A stretch of DNA of 13,742 nt. Origin: DASUFE01 sp036274675. GTDB lineage: Bacteria > Pseudomonadota > Gammaproteobacteria > HTCC5015. Below, piece after piece: positions 1 through 7,206 of this stretch; position 1 is the first letter of the stretch, and each line of letters starts with the position of its first letter. The notes beneath the pieces were generated by a model. That model searched no databases. It was given only the letters and a program-made list of their open reading frames with translations, and was not told the DNA's origin. The translations under genes were made by a program, and so were the position numbers. Location: the NCBI GenBank assembly GCA_036274675.1, contig DASUFE010000046.1, forward strand, positions 1 through 13,742, given 5' to 3'.

Positions 1-66
1 CGCTTAAAATATCCAACTCCTGCCACAGGCCGGTAAAACCGGTTCTCTACCGCGTTTGCGTCGTTA

Positions 67-918
67 TTATTTCCAGAGACGGTTCCACCAGCGACGCGTC
101 GCGCGGCGGCGTCCCACGGGATGGCCGTAGCCGTAACCGTAGCCGTAGTACTTGCCGGATGAACGGTCGTAACCGTTGAACACCAGGCCCAGCACGCCGG
201 CCGGCCGTATTACGTTCAGCGCTTCCTCGAGCGCTTCACGCGGAGTGCTGTGGGCCGCCACCACCATCAGCATGCTGTCGACCCATTTCGAGATCAGACG
301 GCAGTCGGGCACCGGCAGTATCGGCGGCGCATCGAGCACCAGGTAATCGTAGCGCTGGCGCGCCTGCGTCAGCAATTCGCCGAAACGCGGCGAGTTCAGA
401 ACTTCATACGGGGAGCCGGAGCGTTTTCCGGCCGGCAGCACCGCGAGATTGAAATGGGCGACATGCCGCACGACTTCTTCCAGGCTGAGACTGGGATCCA
501 GCACGGCGTCCACCAGGCCGCGACCGGCGACGTCGCCGAGCGCGAGCTGATCACCAACGGTGACCGCGGGGCGGCGCAGATCCACTTCGACCAGCAGCAC
601 CCGCGACTTCGGGTCCTGGGCGAGCGCGCCCGCCAGGTTAATGGCGGTGACGGTCTTGCCCTCGCCCGGCAACGCACTGCAAACCCCGACCGCCGTGCAC
701 TTGCCGGGCTTGTGTATGTATTCCACCTCGTAACGCAGCGTGCGGTACTGTTCCGCTTCCGGGGATTCGGGCGCGACCAGGCTCACCAGATGCGCATCGA
801 CCTCGTCCAGTGAAGGCGGCCGCGACGTCGGCCGGTCCTTGCCCGCGGGGACGCTGATGACGGGTTTGAATAACTGTGCATTGGGCTGGCTGCTCGCCAG
901 ATTTTCGATTCTAGACAT
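67..918 (-). CDS. CpsD/CapB-type exopolysaccharide tyrosine autokinase
   Basis: This 283-residue protein is the cytoplasmic ATPase half of a bacterial tyrosine kinase, which by family knowledge pairs with a Wzz-type membrane partner and controls polymer export by cycling autophosphorylation. Seen in sequence: the EAEQYRTLR signature (54-62), Walker A SALPGEGKT (81-89), Walker A' LLVEVDLRRP (108-117, with Glu in place of the usual first Asp), Walker B LVLDAPP (193-199), and a C-terminal tyrosine cluster KYYGYGYGYG (256-265) followed by a basic tail. The frame is open upstream to 981, but the ATG at 918 has a good ribosome site (GAGGAAAC) and leaves a 19 nt gap to the preceding chain-length gene, so I chose it. 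The Gly-Tyr run is encoded by a short hexamer repeat. The partner gene directly upstream supports the call. The alternative, a MinD/ParA ATPase, is unlikely given the tyrosine tail. Confidence 0.87.
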   Translation of the reverse strand: MSRIENLASSQPNAQLFKPVISVPAGKDRPTSRPPSLDEVDAHLVSLVAPESPEAEQYRTLRYEVEYIHKPGKCTAVGVCSALPGEGKTVTAINLAGALAQDPKSRVLLVEVDLRRPAVTVGDQLALGDVAGRGLVDAVLDPSLSLEEVVRHVAHFNLAVLPAGKRSGSPYEVLNSPRFGELLTQARQRYDYLVLDAPPILPVPDCRLISKWVDSMLMVVAAHSTPREALEEALNVIRPAGVLGLVFNGYDRSSGKYYGYGYGYGHPVGRRRATRRWWNRLWK

Positions 919-937
919 GAATTGTTTCCTCGTTATT

Positions 938-2116
938 TCAGCTGCCGCGTTGGGCAAGCATCCAGACCAGTTGATCGCCATTCTGACCCACGAACCAGCT
1001 GGCGCGAACCAGCAGCGCCATCCCGCCCACCGTCAGTACGCCGAGCAGGCCGAAGCGCAGGCGGCGCAGCCAGATATCGGCGCGGGTCACGATCCGCGGA
1101 ATGCTGGCCAGGATCGGCATATTGGTGAATCCCCACAGGTCATCGCGGCGGTGGAAAGAAGTATCGAGTTGCTCGGCCAGCAGCACCGAGACTCCCGCGA
1201 TTCCCAGAGACAGTACCAGAGCCATAAACAGCAGCCGGATCCGGTTCGGCGCGGCGGGCACCACCGGCGCGATGGCGGAGTCGAGTATCAGGAACTGTTC
1301 CTTGGGCGCTTCCGCCGCACGGGCCGCGGCGGCGCGCACCGCCTGCGAAGCGGACGTTTCGGTGAGCACGCGTTCGCGCTGTTCCGCCAGTTCGGCGCCG
1401 CTCTGGGCCCCGGGCAGACCCGCCGCGGCGCGCGCTTCCTGCTGACGCAGGCGCTGCAACGCGGCGATCTCGGTCTTGAGTTGCACGATATCGGGGTAGG
1501 TTTCGTTATAGCGCATGCGCAGCTCCATCAAGTCCTGTTGCATTTGCGTCAGCAGGTCGACGCCGCGCGGCGCATCGGCCTGGCGGCGGCGCAATTTTTC
1601 ATTTTCCTGCACATAGAAAGCGGCGAGCGCGTTGGCGACATCCGCGGTCACCTGAGGGTTCCAGCCCTGGTACGTGAGCGTGAACGCCACCGTGGCCCCG
1701 TCGCCGCTGTGCAGTTCGACCTGCTTGCGTTCAAGCCGGATATCGCGCCGCATGCGCTCGACGAGCAGTTCCGGCGAAACCCGTTTCTTCCGCAACTCCG
1801 GATAAAGGTCGAAGCGTTCGATCAGTTCCTCCAGCCGCGCGCGGCTCAGGATCTGTTCGCTGATCAATTGCAGCCGGGCCTCGAGCTCGACCGCAGCGCC
1901 GGACGCGGCCGCGGGATCCGCGACCTGCTCCTGCCGAACCAGTACCGTCGCCTTGGCGCGATAGAGATTCGGCATCGCGCTGATCAGGCTGACCGCCGCC
2001 GCGAACGGGGCGATGAAGGCCAGCACGGCCAGCCAGCGGCGACGCTTCCATATCGCGCCGCTCAGCCGGAACGCCGAATCCTGGTAATTGCTGTGGATAT
2101 TTTTATCTTGTGTCAT
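938..2116 (-). CDS. Wzz/GNVR-family polysaccharide chain-length determinant (EpsF-like)
   Basis: This 392-residue inner-membrane protein should set polymer length and act as the membrane partner of the tyrosine kinase encoded next. Visible features: a Wzz-type N-terminus with a basic patch (KRRR, 24-27) and a first membrane helix (about 28-48), a periplasmic region with charged helices (about 80-130 and 188-270, coiled-coil-like, including NETYPDIVQLKTEIAAL), a proline motif PVVPAAP (284-290), and a second membrane helix (about 295-314). Next comes the cytosolic segment LDTSFHRRDDL...LASIP that typifies the family. An extra hydrophobic helix (about 355-371) and short tail follow. It is shorter than many methanolan/PEP-CTERM-locus relatives, mostly in the coiled coil. 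The start has a strong ribosome site (TAAGGAG). A 214 nt gap separates it from the export gene upstream. Confidence 0.87.
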   Translation of the reverse strand: MTQDKNIHSNYQDSAFRLSGAIWKRRRWLAVLAFIAPFAAAVSLISAMPNLYRAKATVLVRQEQVADPAAASGAAVELEARLQLISEQILSRARLEELIERFDLYPELRKKRVSPELLVERMRRDIRLERKQVELHSGDGATVAFTLTYQGWNPQVTADVANALAAFYVQENEKLRRRQADAPRGVDLLTQMQQDLMELRMRYNETYPDIVQLKTEIAALQRLRQQEARAAAGLPGAQSGAELAEQRERVLTETSASQAVRAAAARAAEAPKEQFLILDSAIAPVVPAAPNRIRLLFMALVLSLGIAGVSVLLAEQLDTSFHRRDDLWGFTNMPILASIPRIVTRADIWLRRLRFGLLGVLTVGGMALLVRASWFVGQNGDQLVWMLAQRGS

Positions 2117-2330
2117 TCCGATAACTCCTTAAGAAAGGGCTACTACCAAGCTCTGATTAATTCATCCCTGAATTCCCCGAGCCGGCAAAGCAAAGGACGT
2201 GCCCTGTTTAACAAGCCCTTGCTTTATTTTCGAACGCCCGGGGTTTAAATGAGGCACATCCCTGTGCCATGGACTTCTGAACGCTCAGAAGTTACTGCTC
2301 CGTGTTCGTACACTCATTGGCATGCATCGC
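2117..2330 (-). promoter_or_regulatory. 214 nt intergenic leader with two consecutive hairpins
   Basis: This is the only long gap inside the otherwise tightly packed polysaccharide operon. It contains a perfect 8 bp stem with a 4 nt loop (ACTTCTGA/TCAGAAGT, 2273-2292) and a 6 bp stem with a 4 nt loop (GGCACA/TGTGCC, 2253-2268), back to back. Neither is followed by a T tract on the minus strand, so they are not classic intrinsic terminators. They could be RNA-processing, attenuation or mRNA-stability structures, or a remnant of rearrangement. The strong TAAGGAG ribosome site of the downstream gene lies at its end. No convincing gene is seen in it. Confidence 0.5.
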
Positions 2331-2927
2331 TCAGGGCACAACGACGATGTCACCCGGTTGAATGAAGATATTCTGGTTTTCCCCGGGAGAGCCCACGACC
2401 TTCGTATAGTTAAAGGGTATGCGCGTCATCCCGCCACGCTCCGGCCGCAGCACGAAAATATCGGAAGGCGAGGCGAACTCGGTGATGCCTCCGGCGCGCG
2501 CCAGCACATCGAGCACGGTGATACGGTTCGTGAACTGGTAGCGGCCGGCGGTTTTAACCTCGCCCAGCACCGACACCACGTAACCCTTCATCTCCATGAC
2601 GATCACGGATACTTCCGGGTTGGGCAGATATTCGCCGAGCCTGTTCTTCAGCACGTCGCGCAGCTGCATCGGCGTGAAACCCGCGGCCTGAACTTCGTTC
2701 ACCAGCGGCAGCGAAATCATGCCGTCGGACCTGACGGGCAGGGTGCGACTTAGCATATCGTTCTTCCATACCGATATCTGCAATACATCCTCGGGACTGA
2801 TGCGGTATTCCGAGGCGGACTGCTGCGGGCGCTCGCGCGCCGCGGCTTGCGCCTGCGCCAGACCGGGGGCGCCGAAAAACGCGGTCATAAACAGCAATAC
2901 ACTGACAAGCAATCTAAACATCATCAT
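2331..2927 (-). CDS. Periplasmic polysaccharide export protein (Wza/EpsE-like, Poly_export + SLBB)
   Basis: This 198-residue protein belongs to the family that forms the periplasmic/outer-membrane exit channel for exopolysaccharide. A signal peptide (1 to about 27, ending AQAQ) has no lipobox cysteine, so it is probably not a lipoprotein. The Poly_export domain starts at SEYRISPEDVLQISVW (39-54) and includes VRSDGMISLPLV (65-76). One SLBB domain starts at YVVSVLGEVKTAGRY (116-130) and ends in GDIVVVP at the C-terminus. It is about half the length of Wza and lacks the C-terminal membrane helix, as in EpsE-type proteins; a separate beta-barrel may complete the pore. The start is one of three consecutive ATG codons. 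The first overlaps the stop of the upstream barrel gene by 4 nt (ATGA), which indicates translational coupling. Confidence 0.88.
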   Translation of the reverse strand: MMMFRLLVSVLLFMTAFFGAPGLAQAQAAARERPQQSASEYRISPEDVLQISVWKNDMLSRTLPVRSDGMISLPLVNEVQAAGFTPMQLRDVLKNRLGEYLPNPEVSVIVMEMKGYVVSVLGEVKTAGRYQFTNRITVLDVLARAGGITEFASPSDIFVLRPERGGMTRIPFNYTKVVGSPGENQNIFIQPGDIVVVP

Positions 2928-4189
2928 TCACTCTCCAGACGCAATTCCCTGCGTCTCAGGGTCGGCTCTTCTAACACTGTTGAATTTGCCCGCTCCCTGC
3001 GCCACCAGGCCGAATCCGTGCGCACGGGCGGTGCGATAACCAAACCTATCCAGACAACCCTGCGGTCGATCTCGCCGAAATCCGGCGTTTCGAGACTGCC
3101 GCGCTGGCTGTTGAATTCATAACTCCCGACCAGGGTCAGGTAATCGTCGAGCCGCCAGGCCAGCTCCGCATCGGTCACTACCGAATCCGCTTCAAGGCCG
3201 CGCAGTTCACTGGTGATAAACCCGGTTTCGAAACGCAACCCCAGGTCTTTGCCGATGGGGTAGACAAGCTCGACGTTCAGGTTCTGCGTGGTCGCCGCGC
3301 CCTCGATCCCGATGACGGCGGTCTGGCTGCGCGCGTAGGTCACGCCAAAATCGCCGCGGCTGAATTCGTGCAGGAAACCGGCCGCCACTTCCGGGTCGAT
3401 CTCGTCCTCGTCGCCGTCTTCCCAGAAACGCGGCCCCGCCAGCAGCGAGACCGATGTCTGCGGCGTGAACCGCCTGGTGCCTCCGACGAGCAGGACGTGC
3501 ATATCGACGCTACCGCCGTCCTCGAAGTCGAAACTCTCGGCTTGATAGCCGAAACTCAGCGTGTCGCGCCGGCTGACCAGGTGGTCCGCGTGCAGAGCCA
3601 GCACCTGCGTGTCGCTGCCGACTCCCCCGGCCACGTCCTCGCGGTTGAGGCTGTAACTCACGCTTCCGGTGGTAACGCGGTCGAACTGATATACCGCGCC
3701 CGGACTGAAATAGAAGTGTTCGGCGCGCACGCGTCCCAGTTCCAGGCCGCTGATCGGGTCAATTTCTCCCGGTGCTTCGGTTTCCGTATAGCTGCTGTCG
3801 GCCAGCAGACTCAGCCGCGTCGTCGCTTCGTGGCTGAAGTTAAGCTCGCCGTGCTGGCGTGCCGTGTTGTCGTCGAGTTCGGAGAAACGGTCGTAGTGCA
3901 GGGCGTCCAGCGTGTAGTAGGCATTGAAGGCCGTCGGCGCGCTGCGGTATCCGGCTTCGATGGCGGGACTGACGCGCAGCACGCTGTCGTCCTCCGGGTT
4001 TGTCGACGAGAAGAAAATGTTATCGTCCTCGGCAAGCGCCGCCATCAACGAGGGCTTGGCAAGCCAGCCCGAATCGGATTGCGCGTATACATTCTGCGGC
4101 GCCAGGGTCGACACCATGCAGAGCAGAAGCGGAATCAGGCCGCGTATCGTGCAACGGTGGTCGGGCTGTAACTGTAGGCAGTCCTGCAT
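2924..4189 (-). CDS. Outer-membrane beta-barrel of the exopolysaccharide locus (EpsL / PEP-CTERM-locus type)
   Basis: This 421-residue predicted exported protein is probably an outer-membrane barrel that works with the polysaccharide exporter. A signal peptide (1 to about 37, hydrophobic RGLIPLLLCMVSTLA, cleavage after VYAQ) is followed by an aromatic and acidic region. Repeated alternating strands such as LSFGYQAESFDF, HEFSRGDFGVTYARS and NLNVELVYPIG are typical of transmembrane barrels. The frame stays open upstream to 4453, but that part overlaps the NusG-like gene and is Arg/Pro-rich shadow sequence. The ATG at 4189 gives the signal peptide and lies 8 nt after the NusG-like stop. Residues after the last strand (about 392-421, Arg-rich) form an unusual charged tail that lacks the terminal aromatic found in most barrels. 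The assignment rests on context and strand pattern, not on a catalytic motif. Confidence 0.72.
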   Translation of the reverse strand: MQDCLQLQPDHRCTIRGLIPLLLCMVSTLAPQNVYAQSDSGWLAKPSLMAALAEDDNIFFSSTNPEDDSVLRVSPAIEAGYRSAPTAFNAYYTLDALHYDRFSELDDNTARQHGELNFSHEATTRLSLLADSSYTETEAPGEIDPISGLELGRVRAEHFYFSPGAVYQFDRVTTGSVSYSLNREDVAGGVGSDTQVLALHADHLVSRRDTLSFGYQAESFDFEDGGSVDMHVLLVGGTRRFTPQTSVSLLAGPRFWEDGDEDEIDPEVAAGFLHEFSRGDFGVTYARSQTAVIGIEGAATTQNLNVELVYPIGKDLGLRFETGFITSELRGLEADSVVTDAELAWRLDDYLTLVGSYEFNSQRGSLETPDFGEIDRRVVWIGLVIAPPVRTDSAWWRRERANSTVLEEPTLRRRELRLESE

Positions 4190-4197
4190 GCGGCGCC

Positions 4198-4779
4198 CTA
4201 TACCGGCCGGACCAGGGTGCAGTCGATCTGCACGCCGACGCTGCGGCGCAGCAAATCGACGGACAGCACGAGCGTCCCCTTCTCGGGTTCGGATTTGATC
4301 AGGATTCCTTCGGCATTTGCCAGCGGCCCCTGGATTACGCGCACTCGCTGGCCCTCGCGCAAATAGGGGTGCGGCAGCGCGGGAAGATCGGTCCCCACCA
4401 GCTTGCGGATGGCGTCGATCTCCCGCTCGGGGACGGCCGCGAGGCGGTCCCACTGCTCGCCGAGTATGCGCACCAGCCCGCGTGTTTTACACACCTGCAG
4501 GTAACTGAATTTGTCGATCGCATGATGCAGGAACAGATAACCGGGAAACATCGGAACCTTGGTGAGATAGCGCAGGCCTCGTCGCCGCACCCATTGCGAG
4601 ATCAAGGGCAGCAGCAATTCAAATCCCTGGCCGCGCAGTTGCTCGTATACGAGGCGCTCGCAGTTACTGTGCGTCCACAGCACATACCAGCGCGCCGCAG
4701 TATCCGGTTGCCGGTTGGCGGCGGACCGGGATGCGATTCCATAGGCAGAGGTCAATACGTCGATTTTTTTTTCAGACAA
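4198..4779 (-). CDS. Specialised NusG paralogue (RfaH/UpxY/LoaP-like antiterminator) heading the EPS operon
   Basis: This 193-residue protein has an N-terminal NusG domain beginning ARWYVLWTHSNCERLVYEQL (29-48) and including the family hallmark PMFPGYLFL (76-84), then a KOW domain starting LREGQRVRVIQGPLANAEGIL (140-160). Specialised NusG paralogues bind RNA polymerase and help it through long polysaccharide operons. Its position as first gene of this one fits that role; housekeeping nusG would sit beside secE and ribosomal protein genes. A basic and polar extension of about 28 residues precedes the NGN domain. The start chosen is TTG at 4779, with AAGGGG about 8 nt upstream. An ATG at 4805 lies in another frame and could only be joined by a one-base slip in the A9 run just after the TTG. 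Confidence 0.87.
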   Translation of the reverse strand: MSEKKIDVLTSAYGIASRSAANRQPDTAARWYVLWTHSNCERLVYEQLRGQGFELLLPLISQWVRRRGLRYLTKVPMFPGYLFLHHAIDKFSYLQVCKTRGLVRILGEQWDRLAAVPEREIDAIRKLVGTDLPALPHPYLREGQRVRVIQGPLANAEGILIKSEPEKGTLVLSVDLLRRSVGVQIDCTLVRPV

Positions 4780-5109
4780 GGCTTCGCCCCTTCGGCTTCA
4801 TCCATGATTTAGCGAAGCCATCTCACACAGTCGGTTGATTTACAGCGGAACGCGAGCCAGCTTGCGGTTAACACGCTAAACTGCGTACTGCGATTATCAG
4901 GAGATAGGCTGGCGAATTTCCCCTTATAGGGGTCTTCCATGACCGGCGCAGCATCCGATAAGTGGGTGTATAGTGTCGCCCTTGGCCGACACAGACAATC
5001 AATGCTATCACTGCATCGTTTCCGGGACTTTGACTGAAATGAAAATCGTCTTTTTACTTTGGAGACCTTGCTGATCCGGCATTAACCGCGATCCTCGGCT
5101 CGGGTATGG
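4780..5109 (-). promoter_or_regulatory. 330 nt untranslated region upstream of the EPS operon
   Basis: No gene is seen here. The operon promoter should lie in this stretch, read leftward. Structures visible are a GTGTCG/CGACAC inverted repeat with an 8 nt spacer (4973-4992) and a CCCC-TTATA-GGGG inverted repeat (4920-4932). Both are operator-sized, and the upstream OmpR-type regulator is a natural candidate to bind here. I could not pick a convincing -35/-10 pair or a sigma-54 site, and I see no ops-like GGCGGTAG element in it. Confidence 0.42.
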
Positions 5110-5817
5110 TCATGTGCGAGCGGGCATGGGAGTGAAGCGATAGCCGACGCCGCGCACGGTTGCAATGTAACGTCCGGCGAGACCGAGTTTGCGACGGAGC
5201 CGACCGATATGGACATCGACGGTCCGGGAGTTGTAGGTATGCCCGCTGCCATGCTCCCACACGACCTCCCGCAACATCTCGCGCGTCAGAACCCTCTCCT
5301 TGGCGTTGAGCAACATGCGCAGCAGGCCGAATTCCTTGGCGGTAAGCGTGATCGGCTGTCCCTTGACCGTGACTGCCCAGGTCTCCAGATTCATCTCCAC
5401 GACCCCGGCGCGCAGGATGCCGGCCGGCGCCGCGGACAAGGCCCGTTTCTGCAGGGCCCTTACGTTGGTAAGCAATTCGTCAATATCGAAGAACTGGGCC
5501 GTGGTTTCACCCGTGCCGGTGCGCGCATAAGACGGTAACGGCAGCACGCGCCTGGATTCGTTGGTACGCAGGCTCAGCAGGATGATGGGCTCGCCCCGTC
5601 CCTGCGCTCCCGGGCGCGCAGCCTGGCGCACCCGCGAGCCGCCCAGCCAGGCCAGCGTCGGATCCAGGATGACTTCATCGGGGCGTTCTTTTTGCACGGC
5701 CTGCAGCGCTTCTATGCCGTTACGCGCGATCACGACTTCATAGCCTTCACCCGTAAGCGCAGTTTCAAGCGCCCGGGTCAACCCCTGATCAGACTCGACA
5801 ATGAGAACCTTTGACAC
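5110..5817 (-). CDS. OmpR/PhoB-family response regulator with degenerate receiver
   Basis: This 235-residue DNA-binding regulator has an N-terminal receiver (1 to about 122) and a C-terminal winged helix (about 140-229). Winged-helix landmarks are LTAKEFGLLRML (158-169), NSRTVDVHIGRLRRKL (196-211) and IATVRGVGYRF (218-228). In the receiver the phospho-acceptor Asp52 (VILDPTLAWLGG) and acidic Glu8/Asp10 are kept, and Ser82 stands in the Ser/Thr position. The conserved beta-5 Lys-Pro is missing: the segment reads SYARTGTGETTAQFF (96-110). It may therefore signal without normal phosphorylation. The start is GTG at 5817 with an AGGTGA ribosome site; the ATG two bases upstream is out of frame. No partner kinase is in the window. 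Lying directly upstream of the EPS operon on the same strand, it may regulate that operon; this is inference. Confidence 0.87.
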   Translation of the reverse strand: MSKVLIVESDQGLTRALETALTGEGYEVVIARNGIEALQAVQKERPDEVILDPTLAWLGGSRVRQAARPGAQGRGEPIILLSLRTNESRRVLPLPSYARTGTGETTAQFFDIDELLTNVRALQKRALSAAPAGILRAGVVEMNLETWAVTVKGQPITLTAKEFGLLRMLLNAKERVLTREMLREVVWEHGSGHTYNSRTVDVHIGRLRRKLGLAGRYIATVRGVGYRFTPMPART

Positions 5818-6023
5818 ATTTCACCTGCACCCGGCCGCGAGGGCGGAGTCCCGCGTCGAACCGGTTTAAAAGACGGAATTAACCGCAGATCTGCAGGAAC
5901 GGATTGGACGCGCGATCGGCGCGACCCACAGCCGCGGCTTACCCGAAAGCAATAGACAGCGCAAATGCGGAATTTGCAGAAGCCCGGAAACGGCGGTATG
6001 CGCGCCGTCCTGCGCGGCTACTG

Positions 6024-6452
6024 TCAGGCCTGAACAGCCGTAGGCGCCACATCCCAGCTGAGATAGATCGCACCGGCCGTGACCTGGCGAATGGCTTCAA
6101 CTACGTCAGAAGCCGCCTGGGACTTGAGCACGTAGCCGCTTACTCCGACGCGCAGCGCTTCCACCACGTAAGAATATTCGGTATGGACGGTAAGCAGTAT
6201 GGTGCGAACCTCCGGCGCGCAACGCGCGATTTCCCGCGTCACTTCCAGGCCGTTCATCACCGGCATGCTGAGATCCATCACCACTACGTCCGGATGGACA
6301 TTGCACGCGAGACGCAGCGCCTCGGCGCCATCGGCCGCCTCGCCGACGACTTCTATCCCTTCCCGCTTGAGCAGAGCGCGCAGGCCCAGCCGAAACACGG
6401 AATGATCATCGGCCAGCACCACCTTGCAGTTCTTTAATTCAGTCGAAACCAT
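6024..6452 (-). CDS. NarL/FixJ-type receiver protein lacking an output domain
   Basis: This 142-residue protein is almost entirely a receiver domain. Acidic pocket Asp15-Asp16 (LADDHSVFRLGLRALL), phospho-acceptor Asp60 (VVVMDLSMPVMNG), Thr88 and Lys110 (GYVLKSQ) are all present, so it should accept phosphate. The sequence is closest to NarL-type regulators (PDVVVMDLSMPVMNGLEVTREI), which normally carry a LuxR-type helix-turn-helix about 20 residues further on. Here it stops in the linker after AIYLSWDVAPTAVQA. I looked in the 206 nt downstream in all three minus frames and saw no HTH remnant. It may be a true single-domain receiver or a regulator truncated by deletion. The ATG at 6452 has only a weak ribosome site. 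Confidence 0.82.
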   Translation of the reverse strand: MVSTELKNCKVVLADDHSVFRLGLRALLKREGIEVVGEAADGAEALRLACNVHPDVVVMDLSMPVMNGLEVTREIARCAPEVRTILLTVHTEYSYVVEALRVGVSGYVLKSQAASDVVEAIRQVTAGAIYLSWDVAPTAVQA

Positions 6453-6862
6453 AATTCAGAAGTCCCATGATTGATATGGATACAAGAAAGCACGTACCGG
6501 GTTTTGACACAATAAGGTGAAATATCGGTTTGGCTTAAGGCAAATGCCGCAAAGAGGAGCGGCGATTCATTGCGGCGCGGGCCAATAAGACCCGTGCCAA
6601 CCCTGCGCACCGCGGCAGGAATGCGCCTGTTCCAGGCTGACGCTCCGAAGAGTTCTCGACTCGCGTGAGCGGTTCAACAGTGGATTTTAATCCTGCGGCA
6701 AAACTCAGAGCAGGTGCGTCGTAGTATGAAATACAACCCAGGGTTGCGCGAGCGTGGCAATTTCGTATAAGTGATTATCGAATACCGCTTGCGGTTATCG
6801 GCGAGGAATTTGTAATTATGTCTCGCCCTTGAATCCACAAGCGCTAACCGACGTAAAGATAA
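6453..6862. other. Gene-free stretch upstream of the receiver gene
   Basis: There is no open frame with codon use or motifs resembling a protein. It must hold the promoter of the receiver gene at its left end, but I could not select one with confidence. A 66-codon minus-strand frame across its right part shows no recognisable domain and I do not call it. It ends where the repeat/hairpin cluster begins. Confidence 0.5.
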
Positions 6863-6922
6863 CCAACAAAACAACCGCCCCCATGCGGGGGCCTTTATTT
6901 TGTTTGGAGTTGGCGAAGGGAA
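6863..6922. repeat. Hairpin plus tRNA-Thr 3'-end fragment, copy 1
   Basis: The GC core GCCCCC-ATGC-GGGGGC is flanked by nearly complementary A/T arms (CCAACAAAACAA and TTATTTTGTTTGG). It is immediately followed at 6903-6922 by 20 bases matching, with one mismatch at 6910, the reverse complement of the tRNA-Thr 3' end including CCA (13605-13624). A hairpin next to a tRNA 3' end is what a tRNA gene with its terminator looks like on the minus strand, but the rest of the tRNA is absent. Confidence 0.75.
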
Positions 6923-6955
6923 CGGCGCTGAAGATTTTTGCTATTACTCCATTGT

Positions 6956-7030
6956 GTCCGCAGTCGGACGGCACAAAATGGCGCTGGAAAACTTTGCTAC
7001 TGATCCGTAACGTCCGCAGCCGGACGGCAC
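6956..7030. repeat. Short palindromic direct repeat pair
   Basis: GTCCGCAGTCGGACGGCAC (6956-6974) recurs with one change at 7012-7030, 56 bp apart. Each copy contains a small inverted repeat (GTCCG...CGGAC), and the single difference lies in its centre. Surrounding bases are also partly repeated (TTTGCTA... before each). Confidence 0.7.
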
Positions 7031-7094
7031 GAATCGTCCAGGCAATTTAGTGCGCCTCGCTGCTTTCTCCCACATTCAAACAATAAGGCCACTC

Positions 7095-7125
7095 GCCCTA
7101 ACGGGCCTCGCCGCTTTGCGGCGAG
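7095..7125. repeat. Two tandem hairpins
   Basis: GCCC-TAAC-GGGC (7095-7106) is directly followed by a perfect 8 bp stem with a TTT loop, CTCGCCGC/GCGGCGAG (7107-7125). TTCAAAAA follows. There is no adjacent gene they would terminate. Confidence 0.6.
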
Positions 7126-7206
7126 TTCAAAAATGCTGACGTGCAAGGATCCCACTAATGCCGCGGAAGCCCAGGGAGGGGCGCAAGCGGCCCAGGCGTT
7201 TTAGTG

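Noticed and set aside
740..2248. A 502-codon plus-strand open frame opposite the chain-length gene
   Set aside because: It is an antisense shadow of GC-rich coding sequence: rich in Arg, Gln and His, no domain, and opposite two well-supported minus-strand genes.
2140..2330. Short leader-peptide frames (12-20 codons) between the export and chain-length genes
   Set aside because: They have no ribosome site and no run of regulatory codons; frames of this length are expected by chance.
4190..4453. Upstream extension of the barrel gene
   Set aside because: It overlaps the NusG-like gene in another frame, is Arg/Pro-rich, and would bury the clear signal peptide that starts at 4189.
6674..6874. 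A 66-codon minus-strand frame
   Set aside because: No recognisable motif, no clear ribosome site, and it reaches into the repeat cluster.
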